Source: Paenibacillus glacialis
GTDB taxonomy: Bacteria; Bacillota; Bacilli; Paenibacillales; Paenibacillaceae
DNA: 64,000 bases
Direction: 5' to 3'
NCBI RefSeq assembly: GCF_001637205.1
Contig: NZ_LVJH01000058.1
Location: 62,001 to 126,000, forward strand
Part shown: positions 25,201-33,248 of the stretch, in pieces
Layout of the letters: each line of letters opens with the position of its first letter
Numbering within the stretch: position 1 is the first letter of the stretch
Notes under the pieces: generated by a model
The model's input: the letters and a program-made list of their open reading frames with translations, nothing else
Told to the model about the DNA's origin: nothing
Databases searched by the model: none
Position numbers and translations under genes: made by a program

Positions 25201-26810
25201 GTATTCACTTCAACCGTTCTTGAACTCGTGATTTGAACATTCTTCACCGTTACGATATCACCGTTCTTGTCCGTAATGCTCAATCCACTTTTCACAGCTG
25301 ACGCTTCTAACCCTTCGGTCATCGTGAAACCTAATAGAACTTTACTTTCAGATAATACTTCTGCGGACAATAACCCCGTAGCTACTTCTCCGTAAGGAGA
25401 CACATATACGGTATCATCACCTTGTTTAATCCAAATTTGCTTGTATCGATCGAGGAGATTAAAGGTTTTATCTCCACCGTCTTTATTGCCGCTTGTTTTA
25501 TTCAGAGCAATCATGCCGATTTTCTTCGCACCCTCAATAAGCGGTACATCAATATATGCGCCATAACGATCCGTTTTATCTGCTGTAAAAGACGTTGCCC
25601 CCGCCGGCCATGAGCCCACTGTTTCCGATTTCACAGCAACGTCATTAAACAACCAAAGACCAAATGCGCTGTGATTGTGGTCTTGCCTTACATAATGGAT
25701 ACGTACTGTATTTGCCGGAAGATCTACAGGTTCAAACATGGAGATCGCATCCGATCCCCGTTGGATCCATACTTCATTTACTTTCGCTGAATCCAATTTA
25801 GCAACTTTATCTCCGCCATCTTTATTACCAGTTGTTCGATTTACGACAATAAAACCAACTTCCTTTGCATTTGTTATGAGTGGAACGTCAATATATACGC
25901 CATAACTATCCACTTTCTCTGCAGTGAAAGGCGTTGCATCCGTTGACCAAACCTTTGATGGCATCACAACATCTTTGAACAACCATAACCCAAGACCAGC
26001 TGCTTCATCCGCATCTTGGTTGTAGTGAATTCGTAGATGGCCTGACGGCACTTCACTAGATGGTTCTTCAGGTTCAACTGGCACAACAAAATCAGCTGTT
26101 ACATTATGATCTATTGCATTGTAATTAAATGTGACTGGAAGTTCTTGAGAAAGACTCAATAGCTTATTACCACTAGTTGGATAAGCAGGATCATCCCATG
26201 TTGAACCTAGAACAATTTTATATTCATAGTCATCCCCGTATACGACCTTTGTGACCGAGTACACATTATCAAAGTCGTCATCCGTCATCATGGCACTGGC
26301 ACTTTGCTGTGACCAGTCTGTTCCATCTCCAATTTCAGTCTGCAAATTCCCAACTACCCGAGGGAGCTTATCCATAGCAAGTGGAGTATAATACGTTGAA
26401 TCTGCAATTTTGTGGGTAGCGTCGTTGTAGTAGAAAGCCACTTGCGTATCTTGAAGTAATGTAATGCGGATGTCACCCTTATGATTCACCCCAGCTTGGT
26501 TTGTATAATTGTCAAATCCATAACTAATGCCCCCCGCTCCGCCTATGGCAATTTTATAATCATAAGTACCTGCGGGTAAATCACCCGTAAACTGATAGTT
26601 TCCGTCACCCATATCGATCATTTCAGTAGCTGAATTCGCTGGGTCCCAATCGCCACTCGCCCCCAATTCACTCTGTAAGCTACCTACCAACACGACTTTA
26701 GTTGGAGCGGATGCACCCACTTGTGAGGGATAGAACCCAATACTAGAAATAATAAGAATAAGTATCATAAAGATGGACAACATTTGCTTTCTTCTAAAAG
26801 TTGACTTCAT
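19215..26810 (-). CDS. Giant secreted, S-layer-anchored amylopullulanase
   Basis: 2531 residues. After a Sec signal peptide come two X25-type starch-binding modules (about 34-130 and 145-245), two PUD/CBM41 modules (HLRIHYN, about 257; TVRIHYV, about 368), a CBM48 module (about 570) and a type I pullulanase GH13 domain (about 700-1250). Its regions are YNWGYDP (about 790), VLDVVYTHM, the nucleophile in DGMRWDMMGD (about 901), the acid/base in FIGEGWRT (about 932) and EAHDN (about 1022). A Big_2 fold (1259-1345) and a third PUD-like module follow. The second GH13 is an alpha-amylase (about 1655-2070): DVVLNHTGYG, YFRVDTVKHV, MIGEYFGA, SSHDENG. A Ser/Asn linker (about 2150) leads to three C-terminal SLH repeats (from about 2351). 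One chain can cut alpha-1,6 and alpha-1,4 links of pullulan, amylopectin and starch at the cell surface. Pullulanase region I has T where N is usual. Confidence 0.93.
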   Translation of the reverse strand: MKSTFRRKQMLSIFMILILIISSIGFYPSQVGASAPTKVVLVGSLQSELGASGDWDPANSATEMIDMGDGNYQFTGDLPAGTYDYKIAIGGAGGISYGFDNYTNQAGVNHKGDIRITLLQDTQVAFYYNDATHKIADSTYYTPLAMDKLPRVVGNLQTEIGDGTDWSQQSASAMMTDDDFDNVYSVTKVVYGDDYEYKIVLGSTWDDPAYPTSGNKLLSLSQELPVTFNYNAIDHNVTADFVVPVEPEEPSSEVPSGHLRIHYNQDADEAAGLGLWLFKDVVMPSKVWSTDATPFTAEKVDSYGVYIDVPLITNAKEVGFIVVNRTTGNKDGGDKVAKLDSAKVNEVWIQRGSDAISMFEPVDLPANTVRIHYVRQDHNHSAFGLWLFNDVAVKSETVGSWPAGATSFTADKTDRYGAYIDVPLIEGAKKIGMIALNKTSGNKDGGDKTFNLLDRYKQIWIKQGDDTVYVSPYGEVATGLLSAEVLSESKVLLGFTMTEGLEASAVKSGLSITDKNGDIVTVKNVQITSSRTVEVNTSPFELENTPLSITYSGRNVTAITGWKMLDEMYNYEGDDLGATYKAGSVTFKLWAPKASSVIANVYNKDDSTQLMGSANLVKGDKGVWTAGVAPGDLIGANVTDLKGYYYQYEVTNNGETKQVLDPYAKSMAEFRVNTKGEVGPDRDAVGKAAIVDLSGTDPAGFDYADIKGYENREDAIIWEIHVRDFTSDPTIENDLNNATWGSFDAFKSKLDYLQSLGVTHIQLLPVMAWYYGDESLMKERELDYSARDNEYNWGYDPHNYFSPDGAYSEDPTDPELRIKELKAMIDAIHDAGMGVVLDVVYTHMAQASLLNDIVPNYYAFQDANGNNIGGFGNNLATNHKMAEKLMVDSVKYWFDEYKIDGMRWDMMGDATYDAVQNAYDAAEAINPKALFIGEGWRTFGGAAADPSLAGKGADQDWMDKTDSVGVFSDEIRNELKSGFGNEGEPRFITGGARDINVILNNIKAQPSNTADDDPGDMVQYIEAHDNLPLYDIIAQSIKKDPSIAANDLEIHKRIRIGNLLILTSQGTAFLHAGQEYGRTKQWKAAGKPEQKYHELADEAGGVFGYFVHDSYDSSDAINKFDWEKATNEMQYPVNNTTREYTTGLIALRKSTDAFRLGDKSLVDSNITLISAPEVQSRDLIMGYKNKATDGTGHYYVFVNADSKERTMTLDEDLTTGKVLVDNDEAGLNEVSTKSGFVLKADSITLNPLTAVIIQQDTAAAVVRSLEPDTTKYALEVGKSHQTAINAKYDDGSQRTVTNQATYGSSDMQVATVTAKGLVKAVAKGTATIKVTYGGKTTNITVTVTTEPVNDKRYVQFNYIRPDKDYKDWNLWVWNTGVKNDQINFEKVENGVASVMIEIGPQAMGVGFVLRKGTDWNTAKQDFPDDRTIPVTPGAMFTKVNVTSMVQELDILPSIRGPVLNDGNITFMYRDDALYESGQMTKITNAKVKVNGTEYAMTYDRTKEWFSYTLSNVKNGTYEYTFLITNDGKTIEVTDPHNTVNGKSVVEYYIPVVKIQSTINPTVISSKENAVLKLKVSSNDQSTTYKEAYMDLTALGGPSKVKIDTDLMEQTFGVKDSIATGLKNIPITLVDQFGNKHTHRATIEIKARTYTGKLDFDWDEARIYFALTDRYKDGDPTNNQDVDKTHLEAYHGGDFRGLIDKLDYMQQLGINTLWITPIVDNIDFNKGLDFNSKQYGYHGYWAKDFTKIDEHLGDLATFKELIDTAHDKGIKIMVDVVLNHTGYGLKENDARPGITQADKDRFANMLRTDGMSSEEDPIKGELAQLPDLKTEDRDVRKQLIDWQAGWLDRARTDRGDTIDYFRVDTVKHVDDTTWKAFKNALTTIDPDFKMIGEYFGASVGSDGGTLQSGQMDSLLDFSFKENARDFADGKIESVEAYLANREAQMDNTRTMGQFLSSHDENGFLNDYVKGDKGKLKIAAALQITSKGQPVIYYGEELGRSGNNAGDMSKGEFSENRSDMPWNQLDTEKALHDHYQKLLTIRAKYSKLFSKGTRTSLAASNEGGYLAFSKNVDSQNVVTVINTRTATKDVTICVPFEKGIQVKDEYSGKIYNVTNDQKVSFSLPGMNEGGTVILVAVPGDTGTGVGPGTDNSNSSSNYSNSNSATQTQKIVSEELLRKGKEKISIDLAAKENGVLLPLKAAELVGANPIEINKGDFSVQLPSSLLKVTQELIPASQSEGAVISFKMDEVTQASAKSLIGKSDNSTTQLKLASKMFDFDLSLKMKDGKEVKTESFSSAITVAFTVDPSADKKLLGVYSVSDDGKVEYVGGYWENGKLKANVNHSGKYVVIEYNKLFADVQGHWAQVAIMELAAKHVVEGATDSTFNPDQKLTRAEFAAMLVRTLSLKDAGSVSFTDVDSSSWYASAVSTAYHNGLVKGKNESTFAPQATITREEMAMMILRAYQLNNEASAVPNSSASAFIDEQQISSWAVEEVRAVTSLGLMNGHSKKEFVPKSNTSRAESAQAIVNLLHKIQ

Positions 26811-26848
26811 TTGGGTAACACTCCTTCATATAAAATTCAACAAAAAAA

Positions 26849-26862
26849 TGCAAACGATTGCA
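26849..26862. promoter_or_regulatory. LacI/CcpA-family operator-like site near the amylopullulanase start
   Basis: TGCAAACGATTGCA is an almost perfect dyad around CG, the core of LacI/GalR-family operators and cre sites. It lies about 40 bp before the start codon, where binding could block transcription. Confidence 0.6.
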
Positions 26863-26980
26863 CAAAATGATAGTATCCCTCCTTTTATAATTTCCGTCAG
26901 TAAGACCCTATATTGATGATATTCATTCCCCTTCATGAGAATTCCAATTGAGGTGTTAAACGGAACCATACGCCAATAAA
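26863..26980. other. Amylopullulanase upstream region
   Basis: No gene is seen between the two LacI/CcpA-type sites. A GATACTATCATT segment near 26868-26880 on the minus strand is a weak -10 candidate; no clear -35 is visible. Confidence 0.35.
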
Positions 26981-26994
26981 TGAAACCGTTTGCA
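26981..26994. promoter_or_regulatory. Second cre/LacI-type site upstream of the amylopullulanase gene
   Basis: TGAAACCGTTTGCA fits the cre consensus TGWAANCGNTNWCA with one mismatch, 132 bp from the first site. Two sites suit carbon catabolite repression or a maltose-type LacI repressor. Confidence 0.6.
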
Positions 26995-27205
26995 TTCATA
27001 TTATAACGCTTTTATCCAACCGTCAATTTATAAATTTGAAGAATTAGCCTTTTCGTCTTTGAACCTGAATAGGCGACATCCACTCTTGTATAATCCCTGA
27101 AATTTCGTTGTTTTTTTTTTAAGAAGGAATAATTACAATTATGATTTGATTTTTATCTTTACAAAAATTAGTTTGTGGTTTATTTTAACATTAAGTAAAG
27201 TTTAA

Positions 27206-27222
27206 ATGTTATATAATAACAT
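27206..27222. promoter_or_regulatory. Palindrome over the -10 of the ArsR-type regulator gene
   Basis: ATGTTAT-ATA-ATAACAT is a perfect palindrome that contains TATAAT (27212-27217). An outer AACATT (27187-27192) and AATGTT (27205-27210) pair is also present. This is a likely autorepression operator. Confidence 0.6.
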
Positions 27223-27266
27223 CTAATATTTAATGGAAATGAAAATATTACACTTAGGAGGTCATT

Positions 27267-28370
27267 ATGAAGGATTTATTGAATACAAATATCAGTTTTG
27301 CTTATAACGAGGCTTTAGAAATGATTATCTCCATGGGGATGATTGCATGTAAAGGACAGCTGCTCGCACTGGCAGAGGATTACAAACTTGAGCTAGACCC
27401 TCTTGCTTTGACCTTTCATAATGATGCACAAGCCAGATTGTCACCTCATACACTTCGAGAGCTTCAGTTTTTTTTCCAATATCACTTTTTACATAAAGGA
27501 CTTGATTTCGCATTCTATGAATCCATCTGTTCCTTAACGAAACCACAGTCCGCCGAAGAATGGATTAATATGTTAGAACAGAGTCCTGCTGAACATGTCG
27601 TAGTACAAATGGTCTACGGCGTATATTGGGATCAAATGGAGGAGTTTCTACAAGGACAAGAATGGGAAACTGTAAAAATCGATCTTCGATTATTGACTGA
27701 GCTCGTGACAGATACGACACCACAACCAGAACTTATAAATGCTCATGCCCCTTTACTCGAATGTCTAGCCCACCCAGAAGAGACGAAACTACGGTATATG
27801 CAACTCATACGGCTGTTCTACCGCGATGCCTTTGTACTCTGGAAAGACCGCTTCAGGGAGGAGTCTGAGCAAGCTTCACTGATTTACAAAGAATATTTCC
27901 ATGCCAATCCCGTGCGATTCATACAAGAATTCAACAAAGTCGAACCTGCTGTTTATGACATACCTACAACCTTTCATATTAGTTTCATATCACAAATAGG
28001 TAACCATCACATATCCATTAATACCGGAACCGCTTGGATATCATGGGTTATCTTTGGTATACATAACAATCGCGTATTCGGACCCGCTGCCGATCGAGAG
28101 AAGACAGAGTTGTTCTTAAAGGCATTCTCAGACAAAAGACGTCTCGACTTTATATTACTGCTTCAAGAACGCCCTCACTACGGACAGGAATTAGCGAAAA
28201 AGCTCGGCATAACGCCAGCCGCAGTCAATTATCATGCCAACTTCTTATTCTTCTTAAATTTACTTGAAATGAAAAGGGAAGATCATCGCATGTATTACCA
28301 TCTTAATATCGATATATTGCGAGAGTTGTTGGCTGTAACCACTAGAGTTATGCTCGGTGAGGATTACTAA
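27267..28370 (+). CDS. ArsR-type winged-helix regulator with a long N-terminal domain
   Basis: 367 residues, start ATG 27267 behind AGGAGG. The C-terminal 85 residues are an ArsR-like winged helix: KRRLDFILLLQERPHYGQEL, then AKKLGITPAAVNYHANFL as recognition helix region, and MKREDHRMYYHLN as wing. The N-terminal 270 residues are a helical domain I do not recognise in detail, which resembles that of long ArsR-family regulators in Bacillales and is a likely sensor for the ligand. No metal-binding CxC motif is seen, so it is not a metal sensor of the SmtB type. It is the first gene before an ABC exporter pair 50 nt downstream, and a palindrome covers its own -10. Likely it represses its own operon until a drug or peptide appears. 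Confidence 0.82.
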   Translation: MKDLLNTNISFAYNEALEMIISMGMIACKGQLLALAEDYKLELDPLALTFHNDAQARLSPHTLRELQFFFQYHFLHKGLDFAFYESICSLTKPQSAEEWINMLEQSPAEHVVVQMVYGVYWDQMEEFLQGQEWETVKIDLRLLTELVTDTTPQPELINAHAPLLECLAHPEETKLRYMQLIRLFYRDAFVLWKDRFREESEQASLIYKEYFHANPVRFIQEFNKVEPAVYDIPTTFHISFISQIGNHHISINTGTAWISWVIFGIHNNRVFGPAADREKTELFLKAFSDKRRLDFILLLQERPHYGQELAKKLGITPAAVNYHANFLFFLNLLEMKREDHRMYYHLNIDILRELLAVTTRVMLGEDY

Positions 28371-28420
28371 CAATATAGATTAATAGTAATGAATCTAATT
28401 GATCATAAGGAGGATGTTAC

Positions 28421-30262
28421 TTGAGCGGAGCAACGAACGGAGAGGCTATCCATAACCGAACCATACCGGCACCTTCTAGCACTTTGAAACGTCTAATGAA
28501 GCTTGGCAAGCCTTACTTGGGTAGGTATATTATATTGTGCATTCTCGCGGCTGTCGTCTCACTTGCGACTGTTGCCTTAGCTGAGTCTTTACGTCGTATT
28601 ATCAATGCCGCCACCAATCAGGATATGTCAGCATTGACGTCTAGTCTCATATTTGGGGCCGTAGTCGTTATCGTGGATGCATGCGCTAACTTTCTCAGGA
28701 CCTATTTATCAGGGGTGCTTGAATTCAAGTCAACCGCTACACTTCAAGCCTCCATTCTCTCTAAGTTATTGAAGGTACAAATGAAGGATCTAGACCGCTA
28801 TCATTCTGCTGATCTCATCAGCCGTATGAATGATTCTGCCGTTGTTGCCCAACAAGGTATCAATCAAAAAACAATCGAGTTACTGACCAATCTGATGCAG
28901 CTCACCTTCCTCCTTACGTACTTATTGTCTCTCCAATATGTATTAACTTTGGGGGTTATGATTATCTGTTCATTAGTCCCTCTAATCATGCTACCTTTTA
29001 CCTCTCGTCTACGCTCCATGCATGAGCGAAGACAACAAGTAGAGTCAACACAACAAGTATTCATTCAAGATACTGTACAAGGTGCTGAAGTCGTTCGGGC
29101 CTTCTCACTTTCTCCCACACTTCATGCACAATTTGCACAACGTGTTAAACAATATTTCAAAATTCATCTTCCGATTTCTCGCATAGAAGCAGTAGGTTAT
29201 AACATGCCCCTTGCCGTTATCCTTGGTGGCTTGCTATACGTTCTTTCCTTTGGCGGTTACCTCGTCATTGATGGTCGCCTTGATGTAGGAGCTGTCGCAG
29301 CATTTCTCTTTTGTTTCGAGCAAATCACGACCCCTGTATCTCGCATTGCAAATCTATGGACTGAATTTCAGGCTTCCTTAGCACAAGGTACTCGATTGTT
29401 TGAAGTCCTAGATTTGCAGGAAGAAGGCATTGACCGGGAATCTAATCTTAATAAGGATCATAAAGATATGTCCGTATCCTCTAATCAAGTTGTTAGTAGC
29501 ACTCATGCTATCACATTCGAGCGAGTCGGATTCCGCTACGGTTCTGATCAAGTATTGACTGACGTATCCCTTTCGATCGAACCTGGGAAAGTAACAGCAT
29601 TTGCAGGTCCCAGTGGTAGTGGCAAAAGCACAATTCTTAATTTACTACTTGCCGTTTATGAACCCTATGAAGGCATCATAAGTAACGGCGATGTACGTTT
29701 AAGCACCATTCATCCTCGAGTCTGGCGTAAAGGTATCGCCTACGTATCTCAAGAACCGTATCTGTTCTCTGGTACGCTGTACGAGAATATCGCATGGGGG
29801 AGTTCAGAGGCCACTCGTGAAGACATTATTAAAGCTGCACAAAGTGCAGGTATTCATGAATTCATCATGCGAACGCCTTTACAATACGAGACCTTCATCG
29901 GTGAACGTGGACTTACTTTGTCCGGAGGAGAACGACAACGGTTATCCATCGCAAGAGCGTTTGTCAGAAAGCCTACGCTATTGCTTCTCGATGAACCTAC
30001 AGCAGCACTTGATAGCCACAATGAAGGGCTTGTTCAACAAGCTCTTCAACAACTTATGTACGGTCGAACTACTGTAGTTATCGCTCACAGATTATCAACG
30101 ATTAGAGATGCAGATCGAATCTATTATTTGGAGGCCGGTTCTATTATTGAAGAGGGTACACACCACGAGTTAATGACCTCAGATGGTAAATATCGAGCCA
30201 TGGTTGAGACAACCTTTAAGAAAGATAATGTCTCTGCTGCCGCTATGGAGGTCAAAGCATGA
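28421..30262 (+). CDS. ABC exporter half-transporter, first subunit of a pair
   Basis: The start is TTG 28421 behind AAGGAGGA. The 613-residue protein has an N-terminal six-helix exporter domain (from about residue 30) and a C-terminal nucleotide-binding domain with Walker A GPSGSGKST, Q-loop YVSQEPYLFSG, signature LSGGERQRLSIARAF, Walker B LLLLDEPTAALD and switch VIAHRLS. All ATP-site residues look canonical, including the glutamate after Walker B. The stop overlaps the next start by ATGA. The pair most likely makes a heterodimeric multidrug or peptide exporter of the BmrCD/LmrCD type, under the regulator upstream. Confidence 0.9.
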   Translation: MSGATNGEAIHNRTIPAPSSTLKRLMKLGKPYLGRYIILCILAAVVSLATVALAESLRRIINAATNQDMSALTSSLIFGAVVVIVDACANFLRTYLSGVLEFKSTATLQASILSKLLKVQMKDLDRYHSADLISRMNDSAVVAQQGINQKTIELLTNLMQLTFLLTYLLSLQYVLTLGVMIICSLVPLIMLPFTSRLRSMHERRQQVESTQQVFIQDTVQGAEVVRAFSLSPTLHAQFAQRVKQYFKIHLPISRIEAVGYNMPLAVILGGLLYVLSFGGYLVIDGRLDVGAVAAFLFCFEQITTPVSRIANLWTEFQASLAQGTRLFEVLDLQEEGIDRESNLNKDHKDMSVSSNQVVSSTHAITFERVGFRYGSDQVLTDVSLSIEPGKVTAFAGPSGSGKSTILNLLLAVYEPYEGIISNGDVRLSTIHPRVWRKGIAYVSQEPYLFSGTLYENIAWGSSEATREDIIKAAQSAGIHEFIMRTPLQYETFIGERGLTLSGGERQRLSIARAFVRKPTLLLLDEPTAALDSHNEGLVQQALQQLMYGRTTVVIAHRLSTIRDADRIYYLEAGSIIEEGTHHELMTSDGKYRAMVETTFKKDNVSAAAMEVKA

Positions 30263-32079
30263 AAGCAAATAGTCCTTCCAATCATACGTTCCCATACATT
30301 CTACGTAAATTAATGTCTTATGCAGTACCTTACCGTATCGGATTTATTCTTGCCATCCTTCTTTTGTCCGCCAAACTTGTTATGGACATTGGTTTCGCAG
30401 TCGTTCAACAAGTCTTCATTGATACGATTAATAGCTCGAGCATGGACTCTCTTATGCGTGCGACATTCATTTGTGCAACCGTCTCTGCCATTATTATCTG
30501 TTGTCTCATGGTACAATATTACTTCCGATTCGTTGTGCAGAGTCGTATGTCTTGGGATATCCGTGCCAAACTTTTTGACAAGAGTCAACGCATCCCCTTC
30601 CGTCAGGTCCAAACGATGCATTCGGGAGATCTTACCTCACGCATTAATAAGGATGCAGGTATGGCCATCGGTATGGTAAATAGCATCGTATACGATCTGG
30701 GGTACAATCTTCTTCTCTGCTTTGTTTCGTTTATATATCTTGCCCAAATGGACGTATGGATCGCGCTTCTGGCTCTAGGTTCGGGACCTATTGTATTTCT
30801 TTCTGGCCGATTCTTTGATCGAAAGCTACGTAAATTATCCACTGAGATTTATAAGAAAGAAGCAGAACTTCGTAGTCTTTTACAAGAAACATTACAGGGA
30901 ATGAAAGTGGTACGGGCGTTCGCCCTAGAAGATACTCTTCTGAATCGATATGTACTTGAACGTGAAAAGTTGAACCAATTGCAACGAAAAAGGACAATTC
31001 TGAATGGACTTTTGTGGCAATCATCGGCCTTCGTCAATAATCTGATCATGGTTGCATGTGCTGGTTTGATTGCTATGTCTGCTATGAGAGGAGGAACCAC
31101 AACTGGTGAAGTTCTAGCATTTATCATATTAATGGGACGTGTACAGTGGCCCTTTGTTCACATGTCTCAGACATGGGGAGGGGTACAAGAAGCTTTAGGT
31201 GCAGCTGATCGTGTATTCGATATACTCGAAATACCCAATGAAGGGAAAGGCGGGCTTTCGCCAGAACCTACCACGTTCCCGCTAGCTTCAGCTGGAATCT
31301 TTGCCTTGTCCTTAGAGAATGTCCATTATAAACACCCCTCTGTTGATGGAAGTGAATCATCCCTTTTTTCCGGAATCCATTTAAATGTTTCTCCTGGGGA
31401 GACCATCGCTGTTGTGGGGCCTAGCGGTTCAGGGAAGACGACACTTGTTCGGTTATGCTGTGGGCTCTATGAACCGGATATTGGCACCATCTCCATTTAC
31501 GGCAAATCTGTTCAAGATCAACTCGAAGAAACACGCGCAATGATTACGTATGTACCTCAGAACCCTTATCTATTCTCGGGAACCATACGGGACAACATAG
31601 CCTTCAGCGCAAGTGATACGACCGATGAAGATATTCAAGAAGCAGCCCGACTAGCAGGCGCAGAAGAGTTTATTTCAAAAATGCCTGCAGGCTTCGACAC
31701 GTTATTAGGTGAACATGGATCGACCTTATCCGGTGGACAAAGACAACGTATAGCCATTGCGAGAGCCTTCCTTCGTAACGCTCCACTTCTTCTTTTGGAT
31801 GAGGCTACCTCCGCTTTGGATAACGAATCCGAACGGATTGTTCAGCAATCCCTTGATTTACTTATGAAGGATCGCACAACGTTGGTCATCGCGCACAGAT
31901 TATCCACGGTGCGGGAAGCTTCTAGAATTATTGTATTAGATCAAGGTGCTATCGTCGAGGAGGGTTCTCATGAAGTTCTGTTAGAGATGAATGGACTGTA
32001 CGCCGAATTATACAACATTCAGTTTAGTACTTCAGAAGCTGAAGTTAAAGATGATGTACAATCTATGCTCCCTGTATAA
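30259..32079 (+). CDS. ABC exporter half-transporter, second subunit of a pair
   Basis: 606 residues. Exporter membrane domain, then Walker A GPSGSGKTT, YVPQNPYLFSG, signature LSGGQRQRIAIARAF, Walker B LLLLDEATSALD, and VIAHRLS. As in its partner no degenerate ATP site is visible, unlike many heterodimeric exporters where one site has lost the glutamate. Coupled to the first subunit by a 4-nt overlap and closed by a terminator at 32106-32140. Substrate unknown. Confidence 0.9.
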   Translation: MKANSPSNHTFPYILRKLMSYAVPYRIGFILAILLLSAKLVMDIGFAVVQQVFIDTINSSSMDSLMRATFICATVSAIIICCLMVQYYFRFVVQSRMSWDIRAKLFDKSQRIPFRQVQTMHSGDLTSRINKDAGMAIGMVNSIVYDLGYNLLLCFVSFIYLAQMDVWIALLALGSGPIVFLSGRFFDRKLRKLSTEIYKKEAELRSLLQETLQGMKVVRAFALEDTLLNRYVLEREKLNQLQRKRTILNGLLWQSSAFVNNLIMVACAGLIAMSAMRGGTTTGEVLAFIILMGRVQWPFVHMSQTWGGVQEALGAADRVFDILEIPNEGKGGLSPEPTTFPLASAGIFALSLENVHYKHPSVDGSESSLFSGIHLNVSPGETIAVVGPSGSGKTTLVRLCCGLYEPDIGTISIYGKSVQDQLEETRAMITYVPQNPYLFSGTIRDNIAFSASDTTDEDIQEAARLAGAEEFISKMPAGFDTLLGEHGSTLSGGQRQRIAIARAFLRNAPLLLLDEATSALDNESERIVQQSLDLLMKDRTTLVIAHRLSTVREASRIIVLDQGAIVEEGSHEVLLEMNGLYAELYNIQFSTSEAEVKDDVQSMLPV

Positions 32080-32105
32080 AAGTTAAATTAATAAACGAAC
32101 CAAAT

Positions 32106-32145
32106 AAACGGTAGCCAAGAACAACCTTGGCCTACCGTTTATCAA
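32106..32145 (+). terminator. Terminator of the regulator-ABC operon
   Basis: AAACGGTAGCCAAG (32106-32119) pairs with CTTGGCCTACCGTTT (32126-32140), with one bulged base. Short T-tract. Confidence 0.8.
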
Positions 32146-32171
32146 CGTCTATATACATTTCTTGAATTCAA

Positions 32172-32357
32172 TTACACCATGATAAACTCACATGAATCTC
32201 TTAAATACTCATTACCATCAATTCGAACAGCTTCCGCTGTAAAAGATTCCACTCTACCAATGATGGCTAGCTCTTGCTTAATCCACACTTCTATATTTCT
32301 TTGAAAGGTTACCGATCTTTGGAAATCGGTATCTAGCGTACAACTTTTTCTGATCAT
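32172..32357 (-). CDS. Small protein of unknown function
   Basis: The preferred start is ATG 32357, 7 nt after GGGAG; 61 residues. The sequence has a regular strand/turn pattern (VTFQRNIEVWIKQELAIIGR, then VESFTAEAVRIDGNEYLRDS), which suggests a small folded beta-rich domain rather than a chance frame. No signal peptide. It is followed on the same strand only by the terminator of the ABC operon. Function unknown. Confidence 0.5.
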   Translation of the reverse strand: MIRKSCTLDTDFQRSVTFQRNIEVWIKQELAIIGRVESFTAEAVRIDGNEYLRDSCEFIMV

Positions 32358-32434
32358 GACCATGCTCCCATTCTTATGGAAAACTCCGCGATTTGAAATG
32401 AATTCTTACAAGTAGTATATCATAATAAGACAAA

Positions 32435-32462
32435 ACCCCTTCTATCATCTTGAAGGGGTCCG
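32435..32462 (-). terminator. Terminator of the NlpC/P60 gene
   Basis: ACCCCTTC (32435-32442) pairs with GAAGGGGT (32452-32459). The AAAA before it on the plus strand gives the T-run on the minus strand. Confidence 0.8.
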
Positions 32463-32480
32463 CTTAACGTTATATGTTGA

Positions 32481-33248
32481 TTACAGTGCACTTCCACCGA
32501 ATAAGAAACGTTTCTCCCAGTGCGTACCACCAATCTTACTAATCGTTACGCCACCTGATTCCTTAGAATAGGTATGCAGAATTTCTCCATTTCCTAAGTA
32601 AATCCCTGTGTGTGTAATTGTAGCTTTTGCTTTGTTCGCATTAGAATAAGCTGACGAGCTCGTCCCTTTATAAGACATGAAGTACATCAGATCGCCGCGC
32701 TTCAGCTTGGTCCAATCCTTCTGAACGCTCCCTTTATTCTTCACGTAATCGCCTTGACCTCTTGAATCCGCTGGTAGCTTTATACCAACACCATCAATGA
32801 AAGCCTGACGTATAAAGTCGGAGCAATCGAATGTAGAGGTATTTGAACGACTTGAACCATACTCATATGGTGTTCCCAAATACTTCTTCCCTGCTGCAAT
32901 TACTTTCTCAACACGATTATTGACCGTAGTGTTATTATCAGTGGCTCCTGAAACTTTCTGCGTATATTTGGACGACGAAGAAATATAACCAACTTTTCCT
33001 TTGGTGTCCTTAACTTTAAGCCATGCTGTTCCAGATTTCCCAAGAACATCGACCTTTTCACCTTTAGGAATCATTCGAATAATTGTTGACGAACTGGATG
33101 GGGCCTGACGTAGATTTACTCCCCAAGTTACTTTTGAAGTTGTTGTTGTAGCAGCCTCTACTTGTTGTACAAAAGCTGTTGTGGACAAGCTTCCGAACAG
33201 CATTACTGCTGTTAGTGATGCAGTTATCACTTTTTTACTAATCATCAT
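32481..33248 (-). CDS. Secreted SH3 / NlpC-P60 peptidoglycan endopeptidase
   Basis: 255 residues with a Sec signal peptide ending near VEAATT. An SH3-type domain (about 40-95: GVNLRQAPSSSSTIIRMIP, GEKVDVLGKSGTAWLKV) precedes an NlpC/P60 domain (about 110-255). The catalytic cysteine is in STFDCSDFI, the histidine in ITHTGIYLGNGEILHT. AGGAGGT lies 9 nt before the start. By family knowledge it cuts gamma-D-Glu to diamino-acid bonds in wall peptides. It stands alone with its own terminator. Two GTAACC-containing direct repeats lie about 180 bp upstream. Confidence 0.92.
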   Translation of the reverse strand: MMISKKVITASLTAVMLFGSLSTTAFVQQVEAATTTTSKVTWGVNLRQAPSSSSTIIRMIPKGEKVDVLGKSGTAWLKVKDTKGKVGYISSSSKYTQKVSGATDNNTTVNNRVEKVIAAGKKYLGTPYEYGSSRSNTSTFDCSDFIRQAFIDGVGIKLPADSRGQGDYVKNKGSVQKDWTKLKRGDLMYFMSYKGTSSSAYSNANKAKATITHTGIYLGNGEILHTYSKESGGVTISKIGGTHWEKRFLFGGSAL

